NCBI GenBank assembly: GCA_937873495.1
Contig: CALMXZ010000010.1
Span: forward strand, 310,001 to 374,000
Direction: 5' to 3'
Length of the DNA: 64,000 nucleotides
DNA from: an uncultured Trueperaceae bacterium
Lineage (GTDB): Bacteria; Deinococcota; Deinococci; Deinococcales; Trueperaceae
The notes beneath the pieces are model-generated. The model was not told the DNA's origin, did not search any database, and worked only from the letters and a program-made list of their open reading frames with translations. The translations under genes were made by a program, and so were the position numbers. This document shows, piece by piece, positions 43,477 to 51,457 of the stretch. Numbering within the stretch: position 1 is the first letter of the stretch; every line of letters begins with the position of its first letter.

Positions 43477-44970
43477 TCACTGGAAGCTGGTCGTCCTGAA
43501 GTCGAAGGAGTCGAGGAGCGGCGTGATCCAGAAGCCCTGGACGCTCGCCTTCCTGGCGTACACGCGTTCGGCGGTGCCGAAGTAGATGAACGGCGCGTCG
43601 TCGTGCAGGCGGATGAGGGCCTGCGAGTACAGGGAGCGGCGCATGGTCGGATCGGGGTTGGAGTTGGCCTGGGCGATCCAGTTGGCGACGTCGTCGTCGA
43701 TCACGCCGGTGTAGTTACGGTCGGTGCCGAGGCCGGTGACGCGGCCGGAGGGGTCGAGCTTGCCGGTATGGCCGATGACGGTGATGTCGAACTCGCGCGG
43801 GCCGCCGTAGATGTCGGAGAGCCACACGCCCCACTCGACGATGGAGATCTCGGTCTTGACGCCGACCTGGCTGAGGAAGTCCTGCACGATCTGGCCCGCC
43901 TGGATGTGCTGCGGGTACGGCTGCGGGAGGACGAGCCGCAAGGTCCAGTCGGCCGGCACGCCGGCGTCCTTGAGGAGCGCCTTGGCCTTCTCGGGGTCGT
44001 ACGGGAACGGCTGCACGGACTCGGGGTACCAGGGGCTGCCCGCTTCCATGAACGTGCCGACCTGCGGGCCGCCGCCGTAGGCGACTTCCATGACGATCTC
44101 GGTGTCGACGGCCATGTTGAGGGCGCGGCGCACGCGAGCGTCGTTCAGGTACGGGTTGCGGGCGTTGAGGGCGGCCACCAGGACCGTGCCGGACGGCTCG
44201 CGCACGAGCGCGAGGCTCGGGTCGGCCTCCACCGTGGGCTGCTGCGCCTGGGGCACGTTGTCGATGATGTCGAACTCGCCCGTGGCGAGGCCCTGGTACT
44301 GCACGGCGTTGTCCGTCACGAAGCGGATGACGACCTGCTCGAGCGCCGGGGCGCCCTGGTAGTAGCTGTCGTTGCGCTGGAGGGTGATGGCATTGTCGCG
44401 GACCCAGGAGACGAGCTTGAAGGGGCCGGTCCCGATCGGCTGGTTGCCGAAGTCGTGGCCCTCGGCCAGCTTCTCGCTCGGGAGCATGGCGCCCCAGCCG
44501 GAGGCGAGGCTGGCGAGGAGCGCGGGGCTCGTCTGCGAGAGGGCGATGGTGACGGTGTGATCGTCGACGGCCGTCACGCTGGTGATGCTGGCGAACTCGC
44601 TGCGCTTCGAGGAGCCCGTGGCCTCGTCCCTGATGCGATCGAGGGTGGCCACGACGTCCTGCGCGTCGAAGGCGGTGCCGTCGTGGAACGTGGCGTCGTT
44701 CAGCACGAAGGTGTAGCTGAGGCCGTCGTTGCTGACGGTGTACGACTTGGCGAGGGCCGGCACGATGTTCCCGGCCTGGTCGACCTCGACGAGCCCGTCG
44801 TAGATGGACTTCGCCACCTGGAAGGCCGCCGTGGCGGCGGTCACTTGCGGGTCAAGCGTGTCGGGTTGGGCGCTCATCGCCATGGTGAGCGTCTGCGCCG
44901 AGGCCCAACCGCCGACCGTGAGGGCGGCGACGAGCAGCACCAGCGCGCGTGGTACGAACTTGATCTTCAT
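43477..44970 (-). CDS. Peptide-type ABC transporter substrate-binding protein (SBP_bac_5)
   Basis: Secreted binding protein of 497 aa. The signal peptide ends at GGWASAQ, followed directly by TLTMAMSAQPDTLDPQ, the family N-terminus. YTFVLNDATFHDGTAFDAQDVVATLDR and NDARVRRALNMAVDTEIVM are typical of SBP_bac_5. A strong SD (AAGGAGG) lies 6 bases upstream. It is the first gene of the third peptide-type importer in the window. The ligand is unknown. Confidence 0.93.
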   Translation of the reverse strand: MKIKFVPRALVLLVAALTVGGWASAQTLTMAMSAQPDTLDPQVTAATAAFQVAKSIYDGLVEVDQAGNIVPALAKSYTVSNDGLSYTFVLNDATFHDGTAFDAQDVVATLDRIRDEATGSSKRSEFASITSVTAVDDHTVTIALSQTSPALLASLASGWGAMLPSEKLAEGHDFGNQPIGTGPFKLVSWVRDNAITLQRNDSYYQGAPALEQVVIRFVTDNAVQYQGLATGEFDIIDNVPQAQQPTVEADPSLALVREPSGTVLVAALNARNPYLNDARVRRALNMAVDTEIVMEVAYGGGPQVGTFMEAGSPWYPESVQPFPYDPEKAKALLKDAGVPADWTLRLVLPQPYPQHIQAGQIVQDFLSQVGVKTEISIVEWGVWLSDIYGGPREFDITVIGHTGKLDPSGRVTGLGTDRNYTGVIDDDVANWIAQANSNPDPTMRRSLYSQALIRLHDDAPFIYFGTAERVYARKASVQGFWITPLLDSFDFRTTSFQ

Positions 44971-45358
44971 CCACTTCCTCCTTGGTCTCCAGACCCGCGG
45001 GTAGGCCTGCTGGGCGCTCGTGGCATCCGGTATACCCCTCGACCGGAAGTAGCTTCCATGCCAAAGCGCCTCGCTGGAGATTGCCTCAATGCTACCCGCT
45101 TTGCCGCCTCCCAGTCACTACCTTCTCATGTGGGCGACGCGTCTCTCCATGCGAGACGCCGTGAGTTCTACCGCGCCAGTGTCATCGGTCCGTGATGAGC
45201 CCGCGGGGGGCCGCCGCTCCCCGTGCGGGTGTACGTGAGGTAGTGCATAGGCCGCACCAACCCGGGCGGCGGCGCCGCTCCCCGGGGCGGGCCCGCGTGA
45301 GAGTTGTCACGGAGCGCGTAAGAAGCCCGTCACGCGGCCCCGCTAACCTGCTTGCAAG
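44971..45358. other. Intergenic region between divergent SBP and GGDEF-EAL genes
   Basis: 388 bases with no supported gene. It contains the palindrome GGTATACC (45029-45036), a GGAAG-TAG-CTTCC dyad (45045-45057) and a 7-bp hairpin GCGTCTC/GAGACGC with a 7-base loop (45139-45159). Between about 45185 and 45300 two imperfect copies of a GC-rich unit containing GCCGCTCCCCG occur. TAACCT lies 10-15 bases before the GGDEF-EAL start and is a plausible -10 box for a nearly leaderless transcript. I could not fit a known riboswitch to the hairpins. Confidence 0.4.
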
Positions 45359-47293
45359 ATGCCCGGTTGGCTCAAGAGACTGTCACCGCTGCTCCTCTGG
45401 GGCGCCTACCTAGTCGGGTACGGCGAGATCGCAGAGCTCGCCGGCTCGTACGCTCCCCTCGTCGCCCTGCTCCCGGTGGCCGTCTCCGGCTGGAGTTGGG
45501 GCCCGGTCGGCGGGCTGGCGAGCGGCGTGCTCGGCTACCTCGCCGTGCAGGTCCGCATGGACGCTCTCGGGGTCACGGCGTGGAACCCGTCGAGCCTCTT
45601 GCAGGCCGACCAGATGTTCGCGTTCCTCGCCTGTTCCGGCGCCGGCCTAGTCGTCGGCTGGATGCGGCGGCTGGAGCACAACCTCCACCATGAGCGCGCC
45701 GCCCGCCGCAAGGCGCTCGTCGACCCATTGACCGGCACCCTGGTGCGCCAAGCGTTCGAGGAGCGCCTGCGGGCGGAACTGGACGCCGCCACGGCCGCTG
45801 GCAGCGGGCTGGCGCTCCTCTTCGTCGACCTCGACCGCTTCAAGTTCGTCAACGACACCTACGGTCACGACCTCGGCGACAAGCTCCTCAGGGAGGTCGG
45901 CCAGATCCTGCTGAGCAACGTGAGGGACGAAGACCTCGTCGGCCGGGTTGGCGGCGACGAGTTCATGGTCGCCCTCGTGGGGGTGCGAGACGAGCAGGCC
46001 GCCGGTCAGATCGCGAGGAGCCTCGTCCGGGAGCTGAGCACCCCGTTCACCGTCGACGGCCGTGAACTGCAAGTCTCCGCCTCGATCGGCGTCGCCCTCT
46101 ACCCGCGCGACGGGGCCGAGGTCGAGGGGCTGCTCCAGTCGGCCGACGCCGCCATGTACCAGGTCAAGGTCGCAGGCAAGAACGCGTACAACTTCAGCAC
46201 GGTCGAGGTTCGCACGCGCCTCACGCGGCGGCTTGAGCTCGAGCGCGTGCTGAGGCGCGCGCTGGCGGAGAACGAGTTCAAGGTCGTCTACCAGCCCCAG
46301 GTGCGGATCGTCGACGGCACGCTCGTCGGCTTCGAGGCGCTGCTGCGCTGGCACTCGCCCGATCTCGGCAAGGTCTCGCCGGCCGAGTTCATCCCGGTCG
46401 CCGAGGAGGCGGGCATGATCGCGCCGATCGGGCACTGGATGCTGCGCGAGACCGCCATGCAGCTGCGCGCGTGGCTGCGCCAGGGCCTCGTGCCCGTACG
46501 CGTGGCCGTCAACGTGTCTACGTTGCAGTTCCACCAGTCGAACTTCGTCGACACCGTGAAGGGCGCGCTCGACGACTCCGGCATCGACCCGGGCCTGTTC
46601 GAGCTCGAGGTCACGGAGAGCGTGCTCGTGCGCGACAACGAGCTGGCGGTCCGCACCCTCAAGCAGCTCCAGCGGCTCGGCGTGCGCATGGCGCTCGACG
46701 ACTTCGGGACGGGCTACTCGTCGCTCGCCTACCTCCAGAGCCTGCCGATCGGCACGCTGAAGATCGACAGGTCGTTCGTCCAGGCGCTCGCCCAGGGGCC
46801 GCTACGCGGCGCGCCCCCGGCGCCGGCGGCGGGGGAGGTCGACCCGGCGGTCAGGAGCGCACTGCAGCGCAACGTGGTGCGCACGTCGAGCGGCTCCGAG
46901 GACGCCGCCCCCATCGTCGAGGCCATCTGCGCCATGGCGCACAAGCTGAACAAGGAGGTCGTGGCGGAGGGCGTCGAGACGGCCTACCAGCGCGACTTCC
47001 TCCGCAGGCTCGGCGCCGACAACGCGCAGGGCTACTTCTTCGCCAAGCCCATGACACCGGTGCAGGCGGAGGAGCTCCTCAAGCGGGTCACGCTCGCCAC
47101 GGCCGAGGCCGTCGCCGCCGCCCGCGCTTCGGCCATCAAGCCGCCACAGGACGTGAGCAGCACCGGAACCTTCGAGCGGTTCGGCGCGCGCGCCGCGCCC
47201 GAGACGGTCATGGAGCCGATCCCTACCGCCGGGCGCGACACCCCGCCGCCCGAGCGGGCGTCCTCGTTCGACGAGCTCGTCATCTGGAAGTGA
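45359..47293 (+). CDS. Membrane GGDEF-EAL protein (c-di-GMP turnover)
   Basis: 644-aa protein with three or four N-terminal helices (residues about 8-105), a GGDEF domain (about 118-285, GGDEF motif intact at 198-202) and an EAL domain (about 300-585). EAL residues look complete: EAL at 326-328, Asn in AVNVSTLQF, Glu in FELEVTES, ALDDFGTGYSSL, LKIDRSFV and VVAEGVE. A 35-40 residue Ala/Pro/Gly-rich insertion (about 478-515) lies between KIDRSF and the next helix. Both synthesis and breakdown of c-di-GMP look possible. The C-terminal 60 residues are disordered. It is convergent with the next gene across a 4-base gap. Confidence 0.93.
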   Translation: MPGWLKRLSPLLLWGAYLVGYGEIAELAGSYAPLVALLPVAVSGWSWGPVGGLASGVLGYLAVQVRMDALGVTAWNPSSLLQADQMFAFLACSGAGLVVGWMRRLEHNLHHERAARRKALVDPLTGTLVRQAFEERLRAELDAATAAGSGLALLFVDLDRFKFVNDTYGHDLGDKLLREVGQILLSNVRDEDLVGRVGGDEFMVALVGVRDEQAAGQIARSLVRELSTPFTVDGRELQVSASIGVALYPRDGAEVEGLLQSADAAMYQVKVAGKNAYNFSTVEVRTRLTRRLELERVLRRALAENEFKVVYQPQVRIVDGTLVGFEALLRWHSPDLGKVSPAEFIPVAEEAGMIAPIGHWMLRETAMQLRAWLRQGLVPVRVAVNVSTLQFHQSNFVDTVKGALDDSGIDPGLFELEVTESVLVRDNELAVRTLKQLQRLGVRMALDDFGTGYSSLAYLQSLPIGTLKIDRSFVQALAQGPLRGAPPAPAAGEVDPAVRSALQRNVVRTSSGSEDAAPIVEAICAMAHKLNKEVVAEGVETAYQRDFLRRLGADNAQGYFFAKPMTPVQAEELLKRVTLATAEAVAAARASAIKPPQDVSSTGTFERFGARAAPETVMEPIPTAGRDTPPPERASSFDELVIWK

Positions 47294-47297
47294 GCAG

Positions 47298-49385
47298 CTA
47301 GAACCCGCAGACGGGGGCGCCGAGGCCGCCGAGCGCGTCGAGCTCGCCGGCGCTTAGTGGCCCTCTCGGCAACGTCCCTACCAGCCGACCGGCCGCGAGT
47401 CGTTGCGAGAGCGTCGTCCCCCACTGGGCGTTCGGGTTGATGGCCACCTCGTAGAGCGGCTGGCGCAGTTCGTGGTCGGTCGGGCGGAAAGCGACGTCGC
47501 CTGCCTTGCCGCCGAGGCTCCCGGCATCGACCTCGAGCAGTGCTGCGCTCAGCGCGGCGCCGTCGGCGCTGTCCGCCAGGCGCGCCGCGGCCGTCAGCAC
47601 GGCGACGGCCTCGTAGGCGGCCCAGGCCGGGGCGTCGAACGGCTGACCCCAGCGTGCCGCGAACCGCTCGTTCGTGTCTGCTGCCGCGGCGCCGAGCGTC
47701 GGTTCCCAGAGCTGGATGCGCGGCACGTCCCTGCCGACCCCGTAGCGGTTGGTCGACGCCAGGAACTCCCGCGTCTGCGTGACGGGGTCGGGGAAGGGCG
47801 CCATGCGCAAGGCGTAGCCGCCGTCCTCCGCCTGACCGATCAGCGCCACCTGATCGGCGGCGTCGAGCAGCACCGCGACCACGCCGGCCCCCAGGCTCGT
47901 CGCCTCGTCTAGGAGGTCGAAGTAGACGGGGCGCGCGGTGGGCACGCCGCGGCTCCCGACCACGACGTCGCCGACGGCGGCGGCGGCGAGCGTCGCCCTG
48001 GCCAGGAGCGCCTCGCCCTCGCCGCCCTCCGGGTAGACGACGTACCACCGCTGCGGAGCCGTTCCGTTCCGGTAGAGGCGCGCCATGGCGTCGAGGTAGG
48101 CCCCGGCGGACGGTTGCACGTGGAAGGTAGTCGGCCGGCACTCCTCACGCAGGGCGAGGCTCGGCGAGCCGATGTTGACGAACGGCACGCCGTGCGCGGC
48201 GGCCAACTCGGCGAGGGCCTCCGCCTGGCCGTCGCCGATGCCGCCGAGGATGGCGTCGACCTCGCCGAGCGAGAGCAGGGCGTCCGCCGCCCGCGCCGCC
48301 GCCGCGGCGCTCGGGCTGCTGGCGAGCAGGACGCGCACGTCGCGGTCGGTCGTGGTCCCGGCCTGGTTGACGACGGCCTCGGCCTGCAGCGCGCCCATGC
48401 GGGCCGCGTTGCCGACGAGGTCGTTGACGCCGGCTATGAACGTGCGCCCGCCCGTCGGCATGGGGATCACGGCGCCGACCCGCAACGTCGTCGGCGGCAG
48501 CGCCGAGTCGCCGAGGAAGGGGGCGGGCATGTCGAGGAGGGGCACGTGGTACTCGCGCAGCACGGCCTGGATGTCGTCCCACCTGGCGACGATGGCCCGG
48601 TTGAGGCGCTCCTGCATGGCGACGTCGTTACGCCGCACCGCCATCGTCATGGGCAGGTACTCGAAGATCGATGGGAAGTCGAAGGCGGGCTCCACCGGCT
48701 TGACGACGAGCTCGACCTGGCTGAGGGCGGCGTAGTACGCCATCACCGGACCCCAGCCGAAGCCAACGTCGATGGCACCCGACCCGATGTCCCTCACCAC
48801 GACGCCGAGGCGGTCCTTGCCCTCCTCCCCGCCGTAGATGCGAGCCACCCTGTCGATGAGCCGCCGCTGGCGTAACGCCTCGTGGGGTGGGATGCCGAGC
48901 CCCTGCACGCCCAGTCTGAGGTCTGCGAGGTCGGGGTCGTCCATGTCGTCGATGTCGAAGCCGGCGTCGGCCCGGTAGACGAGCACGTAAGGGCTTTGAT
49001 AGTAGGTGATGGTGTTGAGGCCCTTCTCGAAGCCGTCGGGCACGCCCATTATCACGTCGCACGTGCCTTCGGCGAAGTGCAGGTTGACGAGGTCGGAAGT
49101 GAAGGGGGTCCAGTCGTAGGTCAGGTGCGCGCCGAGCTCCTCTGCCAGGAGGGCGGCGATGCGGTTCTCGAAGCCTTCCTCCGCCTGGTTCGAGAAGGGC
49201 ATCTCGTCGGGCGCGGCGCAGACGCGCAGCTCCCAGGCGTGCTCAGAACTCTGCGCCGCGCCGCTCGAGAGCGCGGCGAGTGCCAGTGATACGAGCAGCG
49301 TCAGATAGGCGGCGCCGAGCTTGGGGTGGGCCGGGCGTCGTGAAGGCCTAGCGGTAGATAGTGTCGTGTCAACGCCTCGGAGCAT
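47298..49385 (-). CDS. Fused MoxJ/XoxJ-like and Peripla_BP_6-like periplasmic protein of a PQQ dehydrogenase system
   Basis: 695-aa exported protein made of two binding-protein folds. After a signal region (residues about 24-46), residues 50-295 match the quinoprotein-dehydrogenase-associated family of SBP_bac_3-like proteins (MoxJ/XoxJ): ELRVCAAPDEMPFSN, AEGTCDVIMGVPDGFE, YYQSPYVLVYR and GAIDVGFGWGPVMAYY. Residues about 300-695 match the binding protein of the PQQ alcohol dehydrogenase ABC system: VPFVNIGSPSLALREECRPTTFHV and HELRQPLYEVAINP. A stand-alone paralogue of the second half is encoded at 56672-58003. XoxJ proteins are thought to help assemble or activate the dehydrogenase. The fusion is unusual. 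The gene follows the dehydrogenase across a hairpin with a T-rich tail. Confidence 0.85.
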   Translation of the reverse strand: MLRGVDTTLSTARPSRRPAHPKLGAAYLTLLVSLALAALSSGAAQSSEHAWELRVCAAPDEMPFSNQAEEGFENRIAALLAEELGAHLTYDWTPFTSDLVNLHFAEGTCDVIMGVPDGFEKGLNTITYYQSPYVLVYRADAGFDIDDMDDPDLADLRLGVQGLGIPPHEALRQRRLIDRVARIYGGEEGKDRLGVVVRDIGSGAIDVGFGWGPVMAYYAALSQVELVVKPVEPAFDFPSIFEYLPMTMAVRRNDVAMQERLNRAIVARWDDIQAVLREYHVPLLDMPAPFLGDSALPPTTLRVGAVIPMPTGGRTFIAGVNDLVGNAARMGALQAEAVVNQAGTTTDRDVRVLLASSPSAAAAARAADALLSLGEVDAILGGIGDGQAEALAELAAAHGVPFVNIGSPSLALREECRPTTFHVQPSAGAYLDAMARLYRNGTAPQRWYVVYPEGGEGEALLARATLAAAAVGDVVVGSRGVPTARPVYFDLLDEATSLGAGVVAVLLDAADQVALIGQAEDGGYALRMAPFPDPVTQTREFLASTNRYGVGRDVPRIQLWEPTLGAAAADTNERFAARWGQPFDAPAWAAYEAVAVLTAAARLADSADGAALSAALLEVDAGSLGGKAGDVAFRPTDHELRQPLYEVAINPNAQWGTTLSQRLAAGRLVGTLPRGPLSAGELDALGGLGAPVCGF

Positions 49386-49470
49386 CGTCGGTCGGTCACC
49401 TTTCTCGGCGAGCGTCTAACGCGGTGCCGTCGTGTAAGCGCCGCGGTCGGCGGACCCTGATGGAAAAGAA

Positions 49471-49501
49471 GTGTGCGGGCAGCTGGCCGCCGCCCGCACA
49501 C
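49471..49501 (-). terminator. Hairpin with T-rich tail after the PQQ dehydrogenase gene
   Basis: A perfect 10-bp stem (GTGTGCGGGC/GCCCGCACAC, 11-base loop). On the minus strand it is followed by TTCTTTTCC, so it looks like a Rho-independent terminator or attenuator. It lies between the dehydrogenase and the fused XoxJ-like gene and would make the dehydrogenase transcript more abundant. Confidence 0.6.
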
Positions 49502-49555
49502 TACACCTTCAGTCAGCTTGTTCCGCCTCGAACGGCTAGGCGGTCGCGGTCTGGC

Positions 49556-51376
49556 TCAGGGCAGACCGAAGACGTACAGCGTCGTACCGGCACGGCGGTA
49601 ACGGCCGGCGTTGTCGGCCGTCGTGTCGGTGCCGATCTGCGGGTCGGTCGGGGCCTGGCTCGTGACGACCGCCAAGTACTGCCGGCCGTCCGGGCCCGTG
49701 AAGCTCATCGGCGAGCCACGGAAGTTGGAGCCCGTGCGGAACGTCCAGAGGACCTGGCCGGTGCGGGCGTCCACGGCGCGGAACTCGCCCGTGTCGGTGC
49801 CGCCGAAGACGAGGTTGCCTGCCGTCGCAAAGACGGGCTTGGCGTCGTTGCCGGTCGAGGTCTTGAGGCCCCAGGCCTTCTGGCCGGTGACCGGGTCCCA
49901 CGCCTGCAGTTCGCCGGTCCAACCGCCGGGGCCGTCACCGATGTTCGTGAAGCTCATCAGGATGTAGCTCTCACCGGGGGTGTACTCGGCTTCCGTGCCC
50001 GTGAAGGTCGCGCAGCGGTTCTCCGCCTGGAAGTAGACGAGGCCCGTGGCGGGCGAGTAGGCGTCGTTGTACCAGTTGTTGCCCGCGATGAAGGGGCACA
50101 CCGAGATCGGCGTCGGGATGTCCGTGTAAGTGAGGGCGTCCTCGTTGTAGATCGGCATGCCGGTCGCGCGGTCGACGCCGGAGGCCCAGTTGACGTTCGT
50201 GTACGCGAACACGTCGCGGACGAGCTCGCCCGTCAGGCGGTCGAACACGTAGAAGAAGCCGTTGCGGGCGGGCTTGATGAGGGCCTTGACGACCTGGCCG
50301 TCGATGGTGAGGTCGGCCACGAAGTTCTGGCCCGGCTCGTCGAAGTCCCACTGGTCCTGCGGCGTGTTCGAGTACGCCCAGATCATCTCGCCCGTCGTCG
50401 CGTCACGCGCGATGGTCGAGGCGCAGTACTTGGACATGTACTGGTCGAGGCCCGGCGCGGTGGCCGGGTCGCGGCGGTAGTCGGGGTTCCACGGGCCGCA
50501 GTTGGCGGTGCCGTAGTAGAAGAGGTTCGACTCGGGGTCGTAAGTGAAGTAGCCCCACGCCGTGCCGCCGCCGAGCTTCCAGGAGTCGCCGTACCAGGTA
50601 TCGACGCCCGGTTCGGTCCAGCGCTTGTCGGCCTCGTAGAAGGGGTTCCAGCGTTCGCCGATGCCCATGTCGGCGTTAGGGCCAGTGTTGTAGAACTTCC
50701 AGACCTCGGCGCCGGTCTGGAGGTCGTAGGCGGCCACCCAGCCGCGCACCCCGCGCTCGCCGCCTTCGTTGCCGATCAGGATGTTGTTGCCGACGATGAG
50801 GGGGGCGTTGGTCGTGGTCTCGGTGATGCTCAGGTCCGTGACCTGAGTGTTCCAGAGCACGGCGCCAGTGTTGGCGTTGAGCGCGATGAGCTGGCCGTCG
50901 AGCGAGTTGAGGATGATCTTGCCGTCGGCGTAGCTGATGCCGCGCGACTGGGCGCCGCAACACGCTTTGGCCTGCGAGAGGTTCGGCTGGTCGACGCGGT
51001 ACGACCACTTGATGAACCCTTCGCGGGTGAGGTCGAGCGCGTACACCGTGTTCGGCTTCGGCGTGAGGATGTACATGGTGTTGCCGACCACGATGGGTGG
51101 GGCTTCGAGGGAGTCCGTGACGCCGAGCTGCAGCGTCCACTTCACCTGCAGGTTCTTGACGTTGTAGCTCGTGATCTGGTTGAGCGTGCTGTAGTTCCAG
51201 CCCTGATAGTTGCCGTTCGCCATCACCCACTGGCCGGCATCGCGCTGGATGCGGATGAGTTCGGCGTTGGCGAAGGCCGCACCGACCGTGAGGAGTAAGG
51301 CGAGCGCGCAGCCGAGCGCGATGGAGCGTCGGCCACTGCGTTTGGCGGTTTGCTTATACGTCATGCTTGTTGCCAC
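49556..51376 (-). CDS. PQQ-dependent alcohol dehydrogenase with lanthanide-type Asp-x-Asp signature
   Basis: Periplasmic eight-bladed quinoprotein of 606 aa, methanol/ethanol dehydrogenase family, oxidising alcohols and passing electrons to cytochrome c. The signal peptide ends near AAFANA. Visible active-site features are the vicinal disulfide Cys139-Cys140 (KACCGAQSRG), metal ligand Glu207 (GGERGVRG), Asn292 (YGTANCGPWN), catalytic Asp344 and Asp346 in QWDFDEPG. Asp at catalytic position +2 marks lanthanide-dependent XoxF/ExaF/PedH enzymes; calcium enzymes have Ala, Ser or Thr there. Tryptophan-docking repeats (DARTGQVLW type) occur throughout. The start is GTG at 51376; an ATG at 51364 has similar support. 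It lies 81 bases after its cytochrome gene. The exact alcohol is unknown. Confidence 0.95.
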   Translation of the reverse strand: MATSMTYKQTAKRSGRRSIALGCALALLLTVGAAFANAELIRIQRDAGQWVMANGNYQGWNYSTLNQITSYNVKNLQVKWTLQLGVTDSLEAPPIVVGNTMYILTPKPNTVYALDLTREGFIKWSYRVDQPNLSQAKACCGAQSRGISYADGKIILNSLDGQLIALNANTGAVLWNTQVTDLSITETTTNAPLIVGNNILIGNEGGERGVRGWVAAYDLQTGAEVWKFYNTGPNADMGIGERWNPFYEADKRWTEPGVDTWYGDSWKLGGGTAWGYFTYDPESNLFYYGTANCGPWNPDYRRDPATAPGLDQYMSKYCASTIARDATTGEMIWAYSNTPQDQWDFDEPGQNFVADLTIDGQVVKALIKPARNGFFYVFDRLTGELVRDVFAYTNVNWASGVDRATGMPIYNEDALTYTDIPTPISVCPFIAGNNWYNDAYSPATGLVYFQAENRCATFTGTEAEYTPGESYILMSFTNIGDGPGGWTGELQAWDPVTGQKAWGLKTSTGNDAKPVFATAGNLVFGGTDTGEFRAVDARTGQVLWTFRTGSNFRGSPMSFTGPDGRQYLAVVTSQAPTDPQIGTDTTADNAGRYRRAGTTLYVFGLP

Positions 51377-51433
51377 CGGTACCTTTCTAGAGGACGTTGA
51401 AGGTCGGACTCGAGCTTCGACACTTCGCGGCGT

Positions 51434-51453
51434 GGACCTGGTGCGTCAGGTCC
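51434..51453 (-). other. Stem-loop between cytochrome and dehydrogenase genes
   Basis: Perfect 7-bp stem GGACCTG/CAGGTCC with a 6-base loop in the 81-base gap. There is no T-tract, so it is more likely an RNA processing or stabilising element than a terminator. Confidence 0.4.
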
Positions 51454-51457
51454 GGTC

